Assembly (NCBI GenBank): GCA_947492185.1
Contig: CANLMR010000004.1
Location: forward strand, 62,001-126,000
Direction: 5' to 3'
From: an uncultured Tenacibaculum sp.
Lineage (GTDB): Bacteria > Bacteroidota > Bacteroidia > Flavobacteriales > Flavobacteriaceae
Length of the DNA: 64,000 bases
A program made the translations under genes and the position numbers. Positions 16,571 through 24,185 of this stretch are shown here, in pieces (positions within the stretch are counted from its first letter, which is position 1; each line of letters opens with the position of its first letter). The notes below the pieces were generated by a model. It saw nothing but the letters and a program-made list of their open reading frames with translations. It was not told the DNA's origin and searched no databases.

Positions 16571-17098
16571 TCAGGAGTAGTTTTCAATTAAATCTTTTGT
16601 ATGATGTTCTGTATGATAAGCTGTCCACATAATAATTTCTCTTAGTGGCATTTTGCCCATTAAGGGATGAGGAACAATAAGGTTGTCTAACTTGCTATCA
16701 CTCATCTTATTGGTTTTGTATTGTAGTTTTTTATTCTGAATATTAAGTGTTTGTAATAGGTGTTTAAATTTTTTCTCAGAAGGAGTTATTACAGCAGCAT
16801 TATATTTTTTAGCTCTGTCTTTATGCTCTACTAACTTATCTTGATATTTTTGAATGATTTGTTTATAAGATCTTACTTCTCTATTGGCTTTTCCAAACTT
16901 ATACTTTAATAAGAATGAAGGAAAACTAAGAGCATGATTTAATTTTTTTATAGAATCTACCAAATGCTGAATATGTTGTCCGGTAGTCCATTTCCCTTCA
17001 GGGCCATTTTCCCAATAATTTTGCTCTTGCTTATCTAGCCAATTAAATAATTCTTGATGCTTTTCTTCTAGTAAATGATTTATTGCATTTTTCTCCAT
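16571..17098 (-). CDS. DinB-family protein
   Basis: 175 residues with the DinB four-helix bundle pattern: an early His (GQHIQHLVDS, about residue 43) and a late HTEHH segment (about 162-166) that would supply the three-histidine metal site. Members include bacillithiol-dependent transferases and many proteins of unknown role. Cytosolic, no signal peptide. It precedes ffh by 40 bp but a functional link is not evident. The specific substrate is unknown. Confidence 0.8.
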   Translation of the reverse strand: MEKNAINHLLEEKHQELFNWLDKQEQNYWENGPEGKWTTGQHIQHLVDSIKKLNHALSFPSFLLKYKFGKANREVRSYKQIIQKYQDKLVEHKDRAKKYNAAVITPSEKKFKHLLQTLNIQNKKLQYKTNKMSDSKLDNLIVPHPLMGKMPLREIIMWTAYHTEHHTKDLIENYS

Positions 17099-17145
17099 AA
17101 TCTTAAGAATATTATGACTTAAAGATATGAAATTTATAAAGTTTT

Positions 17146-17180
17146 ACAATTGACTACATAAAAACTACAGTTGACTACAT
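17146..17180 (+). promoter_or_regulatory. Candidate LytTR binding site (direct repeats)
   Basis: Two near-identical 14-bp direct repeats, ACAATTGACTACAT (17146-17159) and ACAGTTGACTACAT (17167-17180), start exactly 21 bp apart, two helical turns. LytTR-domain regulators typically bind two direct repeats with this spacing, and the core ACAGTTGA resembles their half-site. The pair sits just upstream of a TAnnTTTG element (17209-17216) in front of the operon that itself ends in a LytTR response regulator gene (20713-21468), so positive autoregulation is the likely use. Confidence 0.7.
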
Positions 17181-17208
17181 TTTGTTTTTATACGGTGGAA
17201 AGCTGACC

Positions 17209-17216
17209 TACTTTTG
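17209..17216 (+). promoter_or_regulatory. Promoter -7 element of the 34-residue-repeat operon
   Basis: TACTTTTG fits TAnnTTTG, 32 bp upstream of the ATG at 17248. A TTTG at 17181-17184 could be the -33 element but is a few bases farther away than usual, consistent with a promoter needing an activator at the adjacent repeats. Confidence 0.55.
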
Positions 17217-17247
17217 AAGTGTAATTAAAAACAAAAAAAGATAACTT

Positions 17248-18585
17248 ATGAAAACCAAAACAATTTTACTAACCGTTTTATTAACTGTTTTTAGTGTTTT
17301 ATTCACTACAAATAGTTACGCACAACAAACCGTTGTTTACAGTACAAATTCATCGAAAAGAATTGGGAATTTTTCTATAGATATAAAAGGAAAAGGAGAT
17401 TTTAAAATAGAATATGAGGGAGATATCGTTTTATCAGATGATGATAAAGATATTGTTTCTATTTCTAGAGGAGGCTTTATTGAAATTAAAAAATCAAGTT
17501 TTGGAAAGAAAAGAAGATTAGTGATTGAAGCTGAAAGTGGAACACTTAAAAAGCGCTATTTTGTTGGTTGGAATGAAAAAAGTTATGAGCCAGAAGGAAA
17601 AGCTTGGTTGGCTGAAATACTTCCAGAAATAATAAGAAATACTACCATAGGAGCGGAAGCACGTGTAAAAAGATTTTACAAAAGAGGAGGAGCAAATACT
17701 GTTTTAAAGGAAATAGGAAGATTAGAGAGTGATTATGTTAGTTCTGCGTATTTCTCATACTTGATGGATTACAACTTAAGCGCTTCTGAATTAACTAAAG
17801 TAGTAGAGATTGCTGGAAATAAGATTGATTCAGATTATTATTTGGCACAGTTATTACAGAAAAATCAAGAAGCATTTTTAGGGAATTCTCAAACATTATC
17901 TGCTTATATTAAGGCAACAAAAAGTATTGGCTCTGATTATTATATGTCTCAAGTATTAAATAATGCAGTTAGAAATGATGAAATTTCAGATAATCAATTA
18001 GGAGATTTATTACAGATTTCTAAAAATATAGGTTCTGATTATTATTTATCACAGGTTTTAGGAAAAATATTAGATAGTCGTGAGCTTAATAAATCTAATA
18101 TGGAGAAAATTATGAGTCTTTCTAATAGTATTAGTTCTGATTACTACAAGAGTCAGGTGTTAAAGAAAGCATTAAAAAAAGATAACCTTTCTGATCAAAA
18201 TTATAATAAGTTTATTTCTTCTATAGATGATGTAGGTTCTGATTATTACTCTTCAAGTATTATTGGAGATTTATTAAAAAAAGATTTAGATAATGCTTCA
18301 TTAAGTCAATTGTTAGATTTAATCAGTAAAAATGTTGGGTCAGATTATTATGCAAGTACACTTTATACGAAGTTAGCAAAGAAAAAATTATCGGAAGATC
18401 AATTAATCAAAGTATTAGATTCATTAAGCAATATTAATTCTAGTAATTACTTATCAAGTGCTTTAGTTGCTTTTGCTCCAAGTGTAAAAAAAGCTTCGCA
18501 AAGAGTTAAAGATGCTTATATGAGAAGAGCAAAATCAATAAACTCAGATTTATATTTCGGAAGAGTTATGAAAGCTATTTATTAA
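17248..18585 (+). CDS. Exported protein with nine 34-residue SDYY repeats
   Basis: 445 residues. A signal peptide (MKTKTILLTVLLTVFSVLFTTNSYA) is followed by a beta-rich domain of about 26-110 (IGNFSIDIKGKGDFKIEYEG) and the segment PEGKAWLAEILPEIIRNTTIGA, then a helical solenoid. The motif Ser-Asp-Tyr-Tyr or a variant recurs with its Ser at residues 161, 195, 229, 263, 297, 331, 365, 399 and 433: nine copies exactly 34 residues apart with no insertion or deletion. The N-terminal part resembles, from memory, exported Bacteroidota proteins of unknown role. It is the first gene of an operon with two LytS-like proteins and a LytTR regulator, so it is probably a periplasmic output or sensor partner of that system. 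I do not recognise a named family for the repeats. Confidence 0.85.
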   Translation: MKTKTILLTVLLTVFSVLFTTNSYAQQTVVYSTNSSKRIGNFSIDIKGKGDFKIEYEGDIVLSDDDKDIVSISRGGFIEIKKSSFGKKRRLVIEAESGTLKKRYFVGWNEKSYEPEGKAWLAEILPEIIRNTTIGAEARVKRFYKRGGANTVLKEIGRLESDYVSSAYFSYLMDYNLSASELTKVVEIAGNKIDSDYYLAQLLQKNQEAFLGNSQTLSAYIKATKSIGSDYYMSQVLNNAVRNDEISDNQLGDLLQISKNIGSDYYLSQVLGKILDSRELNKSNMEKIMSLSNSISSDYYKSQVLKKALKKDNLSDQNYNKFISSIDDVGSDYYSSSIIGDLLKKDLDNASLSQLLDLISKNVGSDYYASTLYTKLAKKKLSEDQLIKVLDSLSNINSSNYLSSALVAFAPSVKKASQRVKDAYMRRAKSINSDLYFGRVMKAIY

Positions 18586-18598
18586 TAGCAACTTAATA

Positions 18599-18643
18599 AA
18601 CTAAGGTAATTGAATTTCTTAATGATATTTAATTACCTTAGTT
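18599..18643 (+). promoter_or_regulatory. Long hairpin between repeat-protein gene and kinase gene
   Basis: Perfect 13-bp inverted repeat AACTAAGGTAATT / AATTACCTTAGTT with a 19-nt loop and no following T-run. It sits 14 bp after the repeat-protein stop and 37 bp before the kinase ATG. It could stabilise the first message, act as a partial terminator or be an RNA-processing site, making the first gene more abundant than the signalling genes. Confidence 0.5.
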
Positions 18644-18680
18644 AATCAATCAAAAATCTACTCAACAAACTAAAGCTAAT

Positions 18681-19685
18681 ATGAAAAAACATATTCTTAT
18701 TATATCCATTGGAATTCTACTTGGATTTCTTGTAGGGTATTATATGCTAGTGAGTGAGCAGGATAATAATGTGAACGCATTTATATTATTTATTACTTCA
18801 CTACTTGGTGTTTTAGTTGCTTATGTAAATTATTTTCTTTCGATTTTTTTAGACAAACAAATGCCTTGGAAAAGGTATGAAGGATCAAGATTATTTACTG
18901 GTGTTATTTCGCATTTTATTCTTTCTCTTTGTTTGAGTTTATTAGGATTTTATTTTTATACTGCTATAAATAATGGATTTTCGTTTTTAGAAACTTACAA
19001 GTTGACTAGTATTAAACTAGGAATATTGTTGTTTTTGATTTCAATAGTATTTCAGGTAATTTATTTTGTATTGTATTCGTACTACTCATACTCGATTCTA
19101 CAAATAGAAACGGTTAAACTAGAGAGAAATCAAGTAGAGCATCAATTGAATGCTTTAAAATCTCAAATTAGTCCACATTTCTTATTTAACGGATTAAATA
19201 CTGCTTCCTCATTAATTCATAAAGATGAAACCAAAGCTTCTTTGTTTATTAGAAAATTAGCTCAAATGTACGCTCATGTTTTAAAGAGTTATTCTAATAA
19301 ATTAACTACTGTTGAAAAAGAGTTAGAATTGGTAGAATCCTATAATTTTTTAATTTCTAATCGATTTGGAGATAAGTATAATTGTGAAATCACAATTGAC
19401 AATGAAATTTTAGAAACAAAAATTCCTCCATTAGCTATAGAAATGTTAGTGGAGAATGCAGTAAAGCATAATGTACTTAGTGAAGAATTACCACTTAAAG
19501 TTAGTATCACAAATGACGATCAATTTATTTATGTTGAAAATAATATAACATCAACTCCAAAAAAAGTTCCTTCATTGCAAATAGGTTTAAAAAACATAAA
19601 TACGAGATATGTATTGTTAACTGGTAGGGGAGTAGTAATAACAAACGGAAACAGATTTCTTGTAAAATTACCAATTATTAGATGA
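18681..19685 (+). CDS. LytS-type sensor histidine kinase
   Basis: 334 residues. Four hydrophobic segments (about 5-20, 33-57, 74-96 and 110-136) form a membrane sensor without a large external loop. The HisKA-type box LKSQISPHFLFNGLN carries the phosphoacceptor His166, and the ATP domain has the N-box PLAIEMLVENAVKHN. The C-terminal ATPase part is compact but ends in the usual GLKNINTRY segment. Such kinases phosphorylate LytTR response regulators; the partner is encoded two genes downstream. The stop overlaps the next start by 4 bp (ATGA), so the two kinase-like proteins are translated together. Confidence 0.9.
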   Translation: MKKHILIISIGILLGFLVGYYMLVSEQDNNVNAFILFITSLLGVLVAYVNYFLSIFLDKQMPWKRYEGSRLFTGVISHFILSLCLSLLGFYFYTAINNGFSFLETYKLTSIKLGILLFLISIVFQVIYFVLYSYYSYSILQIETVKLERNQVEHQLNALKSQISPHFLFNGLNTASSLIHKDETKASLFIRKLAQMYAHVLKSYSNKLTTVEKELELVESYNFLISNRFGDKYNCEITIDNEILETKIPPLAIEMLVENAVKHNVLSEELPLKVSITNDDQFIYVENNITSTPKKVPSLQIGLKNINTRYVLLTGRGVVITNGNRFLVKLPIIR

Positions 19686-20710
19686 AAAAACTATTTGTAC
19701 ATAAACCATTGTTTCGTTTGTTAAGTCCTATTTTTAGTGGGGTTGTAGTGTATTTTTTGATTCTTTTAGTAAATAATAATGTAGCTCAAATACAAAATGA
19801 ATTCTTAGGAGAAGAGTTGTATGTATGTATTGGAATGTCATACATTATTCAAGAGTTTTCAAGGATATTATTGTTGTTGTTTAAGCGATTCTCTTTTTTT
19901 AGTAATACTATTCTGTCTATTGTTTTACAGGTTATTATTTCTATCATTCTAAGTATTACAGTAGTTACATTATGTATTACTGTTTATTACAAGCAAATAC
20001 TTGGGTTTTCTCCAAACTCTGAAGAATTATGGCTTTTCAATAGCATTTTCAGCGTAATTACTTTGATATATATATTGTTGTTCATTAGTCATGAATATTT
20101 ACATAAAATCAACAGCGAAAAGTTAAAAGAAGAACAAGAGTATTTAGAACATATAGAACAAGATTTCAAAGAGTTTAAACAAGGTATTAATCCAGAATTA
20201 TTGTTTGAAAGTCTAGAGAATTTATTAGTCCTTATTAAGTATGATAAAGAAAAAGCTGATAATTTTATAGATTATTTAGCCACGATTTATCGATATATCT
20301 TATCAAGTAAACAAAAACAATTGGTTGATCTTAATGATGAACTAGAGAATACACAAGAATTGGTAAAGTTGTTCAATTATTTACCTTACAGAAATGTTTC
20401 TCTTAAGAATACTATCAAAGATTCATTTTTAATGGTGCCTAGAAGTTTATTATTTATTGTAGAGCAAATTATTAGAACAACCATAATTTCTTCGAATATT
20501 AAGTTAGAAATAAAATTAAGTGAAGAGAATGATTTTTTCATAATTAATTATTTGACTAATGATAAAATTACAGAGGTTTTTTCGGTTAAAAATTTTAAAG
20601 AAATAGAAAGAGTGTATTCAATTTATAGTAACAAGAATATTGAGGTTACTACTACTGATTATGATAGAACAATCAAAATTCCAAAACTAACTATTAAAAG
20701 CAGCGTATAA
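19682..20710 (+). CDS. Degenerate LytS-like kinase lacking the phospho-histidine
   Basis: 342 residues with the same plan as the preceding kinase: four hydrophobic segments in residues 10-140, then a coiled linker and a kinase-like region. The box that should read NPHFLFNSLN is NPELLFESLE, with Glu172 in place of the phosphoacceptor His, and the N-box is replaced by VPRSLLFIVEQIIRTTI, lacking the Mg-binding Asn and the His. It should therefore neither autophosphorylate nor bind ATP normally. It is translationally coupled to the active kinase and to the regulator (2 bp gap). The likely role is a pseudokinase partner that forms heterodimers with the active kinase or senses a second signal. The reading frame is intact, which argues against simple decay. 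Confidence 0.85.
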   Translation: MKKLFVHKPLFRLLSPIFSGVVVYFLILLVNNNVAQIQNEFLGEELYVCIGMSYIIQEFSRILLLLFKRFSFFSNTILSIVLQVIISIILSITVVTLCITVYYKQILGFSPNSEELWLFNSIFSVITLIYILLFISHEYLHKINSEKLKEEQEYLEHIEQDFKEFKQGINPELLFESLENLLVLIKYDKEKADNFIDYLATIYRYILSSKQKQLVDLNDELENTQELVKLFNYLPYRNVSLKNTIKDSFLMVPRSLLFIVEQIIRTTIISSNIKLEIKLSEENDFFIINYLTNDKITEVFSVKNFKEIERVYSIYSNKNIEVTTTDYDRTIKIPKLTIKSSV

Positions 20711-20712
20711 CT

Positions 20713-21468
20713 ATGAAAGTAATTATTGTAGAAGACGAAGTTTTAGCTATTGAAAAATTAGAACGTTACCTTTTAAAATACGATTCTAGTATTGAAATCA
20801 TTGAAAAATTAGATAGTATTTCTAGTGCTGTAAATTATTTTCAAACTGATAGTGATTTTGATGTTGTTTTTATGGATATACAACTTACAGATGGTTTGAG
20901 TTTTGAGATTTTTAATCAATTAACTATTAAAAAACCAATCATATTTATTACGGCTTTTGATGAGTATGCTATTGATGCTTTTAAGGTGAATAGTATTGAT
21001 TATATTTTAAAACCGATTACATTCACAGACATTTCAAAAGCTATGTCTAAATTAGAGTCAATGCAAAATTTATTTGCTAGTAAAGAAGTATTGTCAAAAG
21101 TTGTAAATGATATCGCCAAGAAAAAAACAAAAGATCGATTTTTAGTTCGTTTAGGAAATCACATCCATTCTATCAAAATTAATGAAATAGCTTTGTTTTA
21201 TGCAGAGGGACGAACTGTACATTTAATAACATTACCTAACAAAAAGTTTATTGTTGATTTTAAATTGGAAGAACTAACAGCATTATTAGAACCATCAATG
21301 TTTTATAGAGTAAATAGAAGCTTTATTATTAATATTAATGCTATTAAAGATGTTATAGTATATTCTAATAGTCGTTTAAAAATATCACCCATAATTAACT
21401 TAGAAAAAGAGATTATTGTGAGTAGAGAAAAAGTAGCAATATTTAAAAATTGGTTTGAAGGAAATTGA
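20713..21468 (+). CDS. LytTR-family response regulator
   Basis: 251 residues: receiver domain (MKVIIVEDEVLAIEKLERYL; phosphoacceptor Asp in VVFMDIQLTDG, about residue 56; FITAFDEYAIDAF; conserved Lys in DYILKPI) and a C-terminal LytTR DNA-binding domain at about 140-245 (IHSIKINEIALFYAEGRTVH ... RVNRSFIINI). It is the output of the kinase pair encoded directly upstream and the candidate reader of the direct repeats at 17146-17180. It ends next to a convergent GNAT gene (1 bp between stop codons), with no visible terminator in between. Confidence 0.95.
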   Translation: MKVIIVEDEVLAIEKLERYLLKYDSSIEIIEKLDSISSAVNYFQTDSDFDVVFMDIQLTDGLSFEIFNQLTIKKPIIFITAFDEYAIDAFKVNSIDYILKPITFTDISKAMSKLESMQNLFASKEVLSKVVNDIAKKKTKDRFLVRLGNHIHSIKINEIALFYAEGRTVHLITLPNKKFIVDFKLEELTALLEPSMFYRVNRSFIININAIKDVIVYSNSRLKISPIINLEKEIIVSREKVAIFKNWFEGN

Positions 21469-21469
21469 T

Positions 21470-22006
21470 TTACCGATTGAGTATTTCATATAACATACAT
21501 TCTTCCAATTTAGGAAATGCTTTTAATGATGGATGATTAAATAATTTTACTTTTTGCATGCCTACTTTTTTCATTACTGTTATAGATGGAATATTAATTG
21601 TAGGAGCAACAGAAATTATTTTATCAAGTTTAATGGTTTCAAAACCATATTGTAAACAAGCTTTTGCTCCTTCAGTAGCATATCCTTTTCCCCAGAATTC
21701 AGGTAAAAGTCTCCATCCAATATCAACAGAAGGGTTGAAATCAATTTCATAAGTCTGTTCAGAAATTCCAACGAACCCAATAAATTCTTCAGTTCCCAAA
21801 AGATCCACAGCAAAATAACAGAATTTGTTTTTTTTAAATTGTTTTTGCATTCGTATTATAAACTCAGCGCATTGCTCTTTAGTTTGAACAGAAGGAAAAT
21901 AACGCATTACTTCTTCATTAGAATTGAGTTTGTAAAGCAAATCAACATCATCTACTTTCCAGTTTCTAAAACCTAATCTCTCTGAAGTAAAAATATAAGT
22001 GCTCAT
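21470..22006 (-). CDS. GNAT-family N-acetyltransferase (RimJ/RimL type)
   Basis: 178 residues, single GNAT fold. It begins STYIFTSERLGFRNWKVDD, a typical start for RimL-like acetyltransferases, and has the acetyl-CoA-binding segment GWRLLPEFWGKGYATEGA (about 92-109). It would acetylate an amino group on a protein N-terminus or small molecule; the substrate is unknown. Cytosolic. It is convergent with the LytTR regulator gene and divergent from the LacI regulator, and is probably monocistronic. Confidence 0.88.
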   Translation of the reverse strand: MSTYIFTSERLGFRNWKVDDVDLLYKLNSNEEVMRYFPSVQTKEQCAEFIIRMQKQFKKNKFCYFAVDLLGTEEFIGFVGISEQTYEIDFNPSVDIGWRLLPEFWGKGYATEGAKACLQYGFETIKLDKIISVAPTINIPSITVMKKVGMQKVKLFNHPSLKAFPKLEECMLYEILNR

Positions 22007-22114
22007 TTAGTAGAAAATAATAGAAAATTTACAAAACTAAGTCCTTCTTTATTTCTTTACTAATTTTAAATTGATAAATTTACAGCATATCAATTAGTCA
22101 AATTTTCTGATTTT

Positions 22115-23119
22115 ATGAAAAAAAGTATTACGCTTAAGGAATTAGCCAAATTATTAAAAGTATCGGTTTCTACAGTTTCAAAAGCACTAAATGATAGTCA
22201 TGAAATAAGTGAATCAACCAAAAGAAAAGTTGAAGAAGCGGCAAAACTTCATAATTATAAGCCAAATAGAGCTGCTTTAAACTTAAAATCAGGTAAAACA
22301 AATACAATAGGAGTTGTATTGCCAAGTATTAAAAATTTCTTTTTGGCTAGAGCTTTAAGAGGAATTGAATCTGTTATCGCAAATACGGATTATAATATTG
22401 TCATTTCCATTACTAACGAATCTTATGAAAAAGAAGTAAAATCTGTAGAAGCATTAACCAATGGTATGGTAGATGGATTAATTATTTCTGTATCTGAAGA
22501 AACTCAAATACTTCAAGATTTTTCTCATTTACACGATATCCCAGATGATATTCACATGATTATGTTTGATAGAGTAGAATCGACAATAACTTGTGATAAA
22601 GTTTTAGTAGATGACTATGACGCTATATCGAAAACTGTACGAGATTTAAAATTTAAAGGAAGAAATAAAATCGTTTTAGCTTCTACAATTAGTAAGTTAA
22701 GTGTAGGAAAACAGCGTACTAAAGGTTATATCGATAGTATTAAAGATAAGCATGCCCCTATTTTAATTGAAGGGCCAGAAGATTTTATTGAAGTAAAGTT
22801 AAATAAGTTACTAAGAGATGAAGATATTGATACTATAATAGCTTTAGATGAGGAAGCTTCACTAGCTTCATTTAGAGCTGGAAAGAAAAATAATTTATTA
22901 GAAAAAGGAAAGTTATTTTTAGTTGGTTATGCAGGTAAAACAATGTCTGAACATTTAACTCCAAGTTTAACAACAATAGATCAACATGGTAAAAAAGTTG
23001 GTAGAACTTCTGCTAAGTTATTATTAGAACGTTTTAAAAGGCCTAATAAGGATATTGAACAAGTTATTGTCGATTCTACACTGCGAGAAAGAGATACTAC
23101 TACATTAAAAAAATCATAG
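22115..23119 (+). CDS. LacI-family transcriptional regulator
   Basis: 334 residues, the normal LacI/GalR length. The N-terminal helix-turn-helix and hinge helix read TLKELAKLLKVSVSTVSKAL and NRAALNLKSGKTNTIGVVLP. The C-terminal two thirds form the periplasmic-binding-like sensor domain. Regulators of this type usually control carbohydrate genes, but none lies next to it, so its targets are elsewhere. Its last 6 bp overlap the convergent DUF1572-type gene. No operator was identified at its own promoter. Confidence 0.93.
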   Translation: MKKSITLKELAKLLKVSVSTVSKALNDSHEISESTKRKVEEAAKLHNYKPNRAALNLKSGKTNTIGVVLPSIKNFFLARALRGIESVIANTDYNIVISITNESYEKEVKSVEALTNGMVDGLIISVSEETQILQDFSHLHDIPDDIHMIMFDRVESTITCDKVLVDDYDAISKTVRDLKFKGRNKIVLASTISKLSVGKQRTKGYIDSIKDKHAPILIEGPEDFIEVKLNKLLRDEDIDTIIALDEEASLASFRAGKKNNLLEKGKLFLVGYAGKTMSEHLTPSLTTIDQHGKKVGRTSAKLLLERFKRPNKDIEQVIVDSTLRERDTTTLKKS

Positions 23120-23665
23120 ATCATCTGTAAAATGCTTTCTCAATTTTTCTTTTGAAAATTTTTCTTGGTTGTATTCTTTAGATTTTCCTTTTGCAACTGA
23201 TAAAGTATTCCAGTTATTATCTAAAATTATTTTCCCTAAAAATACTATTTGACCTACATGATAGGAGTAATGACATAATTGCCTATTAATTGCTTCAGTT
23301 ACAGAATGACCTTGGTTTCTAATATAAATTATACGTTCTAAATCATCCTCTGTCAAAGGGTTTATAGCAGTAAATAAACAACTCCAACCTTCATTCCAAT
23401 ATGCTATTACCTCTTCTTTTGTTTCAAATGAATTAATAAATTCTTGATCTCTATGTCTCCATTCTTTTTCTCCATCTTCTGTAAGAAAATTAGTCCATCT
23501 AGAGAGCATATTACCTGCGATATGCTTAACAATTATTGCGATTGAATTATTTTCTTGATTTGGATGCCAAAAAAAGAGTTCTTCATTAAGTTGAGCAAAG
23601 GTTTTATCACCTAAACTTTTATAATATTCAAATTGTTTTTTAGCACTATTTAAATAAGAAGACAT
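23114..23665 (-). CDS. DUF1572 / DinB-like protein
   Basis: 183 residues, predicted four-helix bundle: SYLNSAKKQFEYYKSLGDKT at the N-terminus, an IAIIVKHIAGNM segment with the first metal His (about residue 49), and NRQLCHYSYHVGQIVFLGKI with the later His residues (about 137-141). This pattern matches the DinB-related DUF1572 proteins of flavobacteria and firmicutes. Function unknown, possibly a thiol transferase or metal-dependent hydrolase. The start of this gene lies just before the terminator of the msrB gene. Confidence 0.75.
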   Translation of the reverse strand: MSSYLNSAKKQFEYYKSLGDKTFAQLNEELFFWHPNQENNSIAIIVKHIAGNMLSRWTNFLTEDGEKEWRHRDQEFINSFETKEEVIAYWNEGWSCLFTAINPLTEDDLERIIYIRNQGHSVTEAINRQLCHYSYHVGQIVFLGKIILDNNWNTLSVAKGKSKEYNQEKFSKEKLRKHFTDDL

Positions 23666-23671
23666 AAAAAA

Positions 23672-23694
23672 AGAGTTGAAAAATTATCAACTCT
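23672..23694 (-). terminator. Terminator of msrB
   Basis: 8-bp stem AGAGTTGA / TCAACTCT with a 7-nt loop, then seven T on the minus strand; 8 bp past the msrB stop and 7 bp before the downstream gene's ATG. Confidence 0.85.
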
Positions 23695-23702
23695 AATATA
23701 CG

Positions 23703-24185
23703 TTATTTTTTATTCGGCACGAACTCTAAAGCGACTCCGTTTATACAATCTCGAATCCCAGTTGTCTCTCTAGGCCCATCGTTAAATCTATGTCCTAAAT
23801 GTCCACCACAAGTATTACATTTCAATTCAGTTCTTGCGTATCCGATTTTATAATCTGTATCTGTTTCAACATTTTTTTCGATAGCTTTATCAAATGAAGG
23901 CCAACCAGTTCCTGAGTTGTATTTTCTTTCTGATTTATATAAAGGAGTTTTACAACCAGCACAAACAAAAGTTCCTTTTTCTTTGAAATATGTGTATTTA
24001 CTAGTATTCGGACGTTCGGTTCCAGCTTCTCTTAACACATAATATTGCATTGGTGTTAATGCTTGTTTCCATTCTTTTCTTGTTTTTTCTACTTTGTATT
24101 TTTTCTTTGATTTTGTTTCTTGAGCTATAGATTGACAACTGATAAAGAAACTTACAATTGAAAGGTATAAGATTAAATTTTTCAT
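23703..24185 (-). CDS. msrB: Peptide-methionine (R)-S-oxide reductase, exported
   Basis: 160 residues: a signal sequence with a possible lipobox (SFFISC, Cys17), then a complete MsrB domain. The structural zinc cysteines are in CAGC and CNTC, the GTGWPSF motif is present, and the catalytic Cys is in RDCINGVALEF (about residue 145). It reduces methionine-R-sulfoxide in exported proteins, so a role in envelope protein repair is likely. The start overlaps the end of the upstream hydrolase gene by 4 bp (ATGA), so the two are coupled. The electron donor is not encoded nearby. Confidence 0.95.
   Translation of the reverse strand: MKNLILYLSIVSFFISCQSIAQETKSKKKYKVEKTRKEWKQALTPMQYYVLREAGTERPNTSKYTYFKEKGTFVCAGCKTPLYKSERKYNSGTGWPSFDKAIEKNVETDTDYKIGYARTELKCNTCGGHLGHRFNDGPRETTGIRDCINGVALEFVPNKK

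Noticed and set aside
17720..18585. Regular 102-bp periodicity could be read as a CRISPR-like or DNA-level repeat array
   Set aside because: The periodicity is in the protein (34 codons), the DNA units are not identical, and it lies in one open frame.
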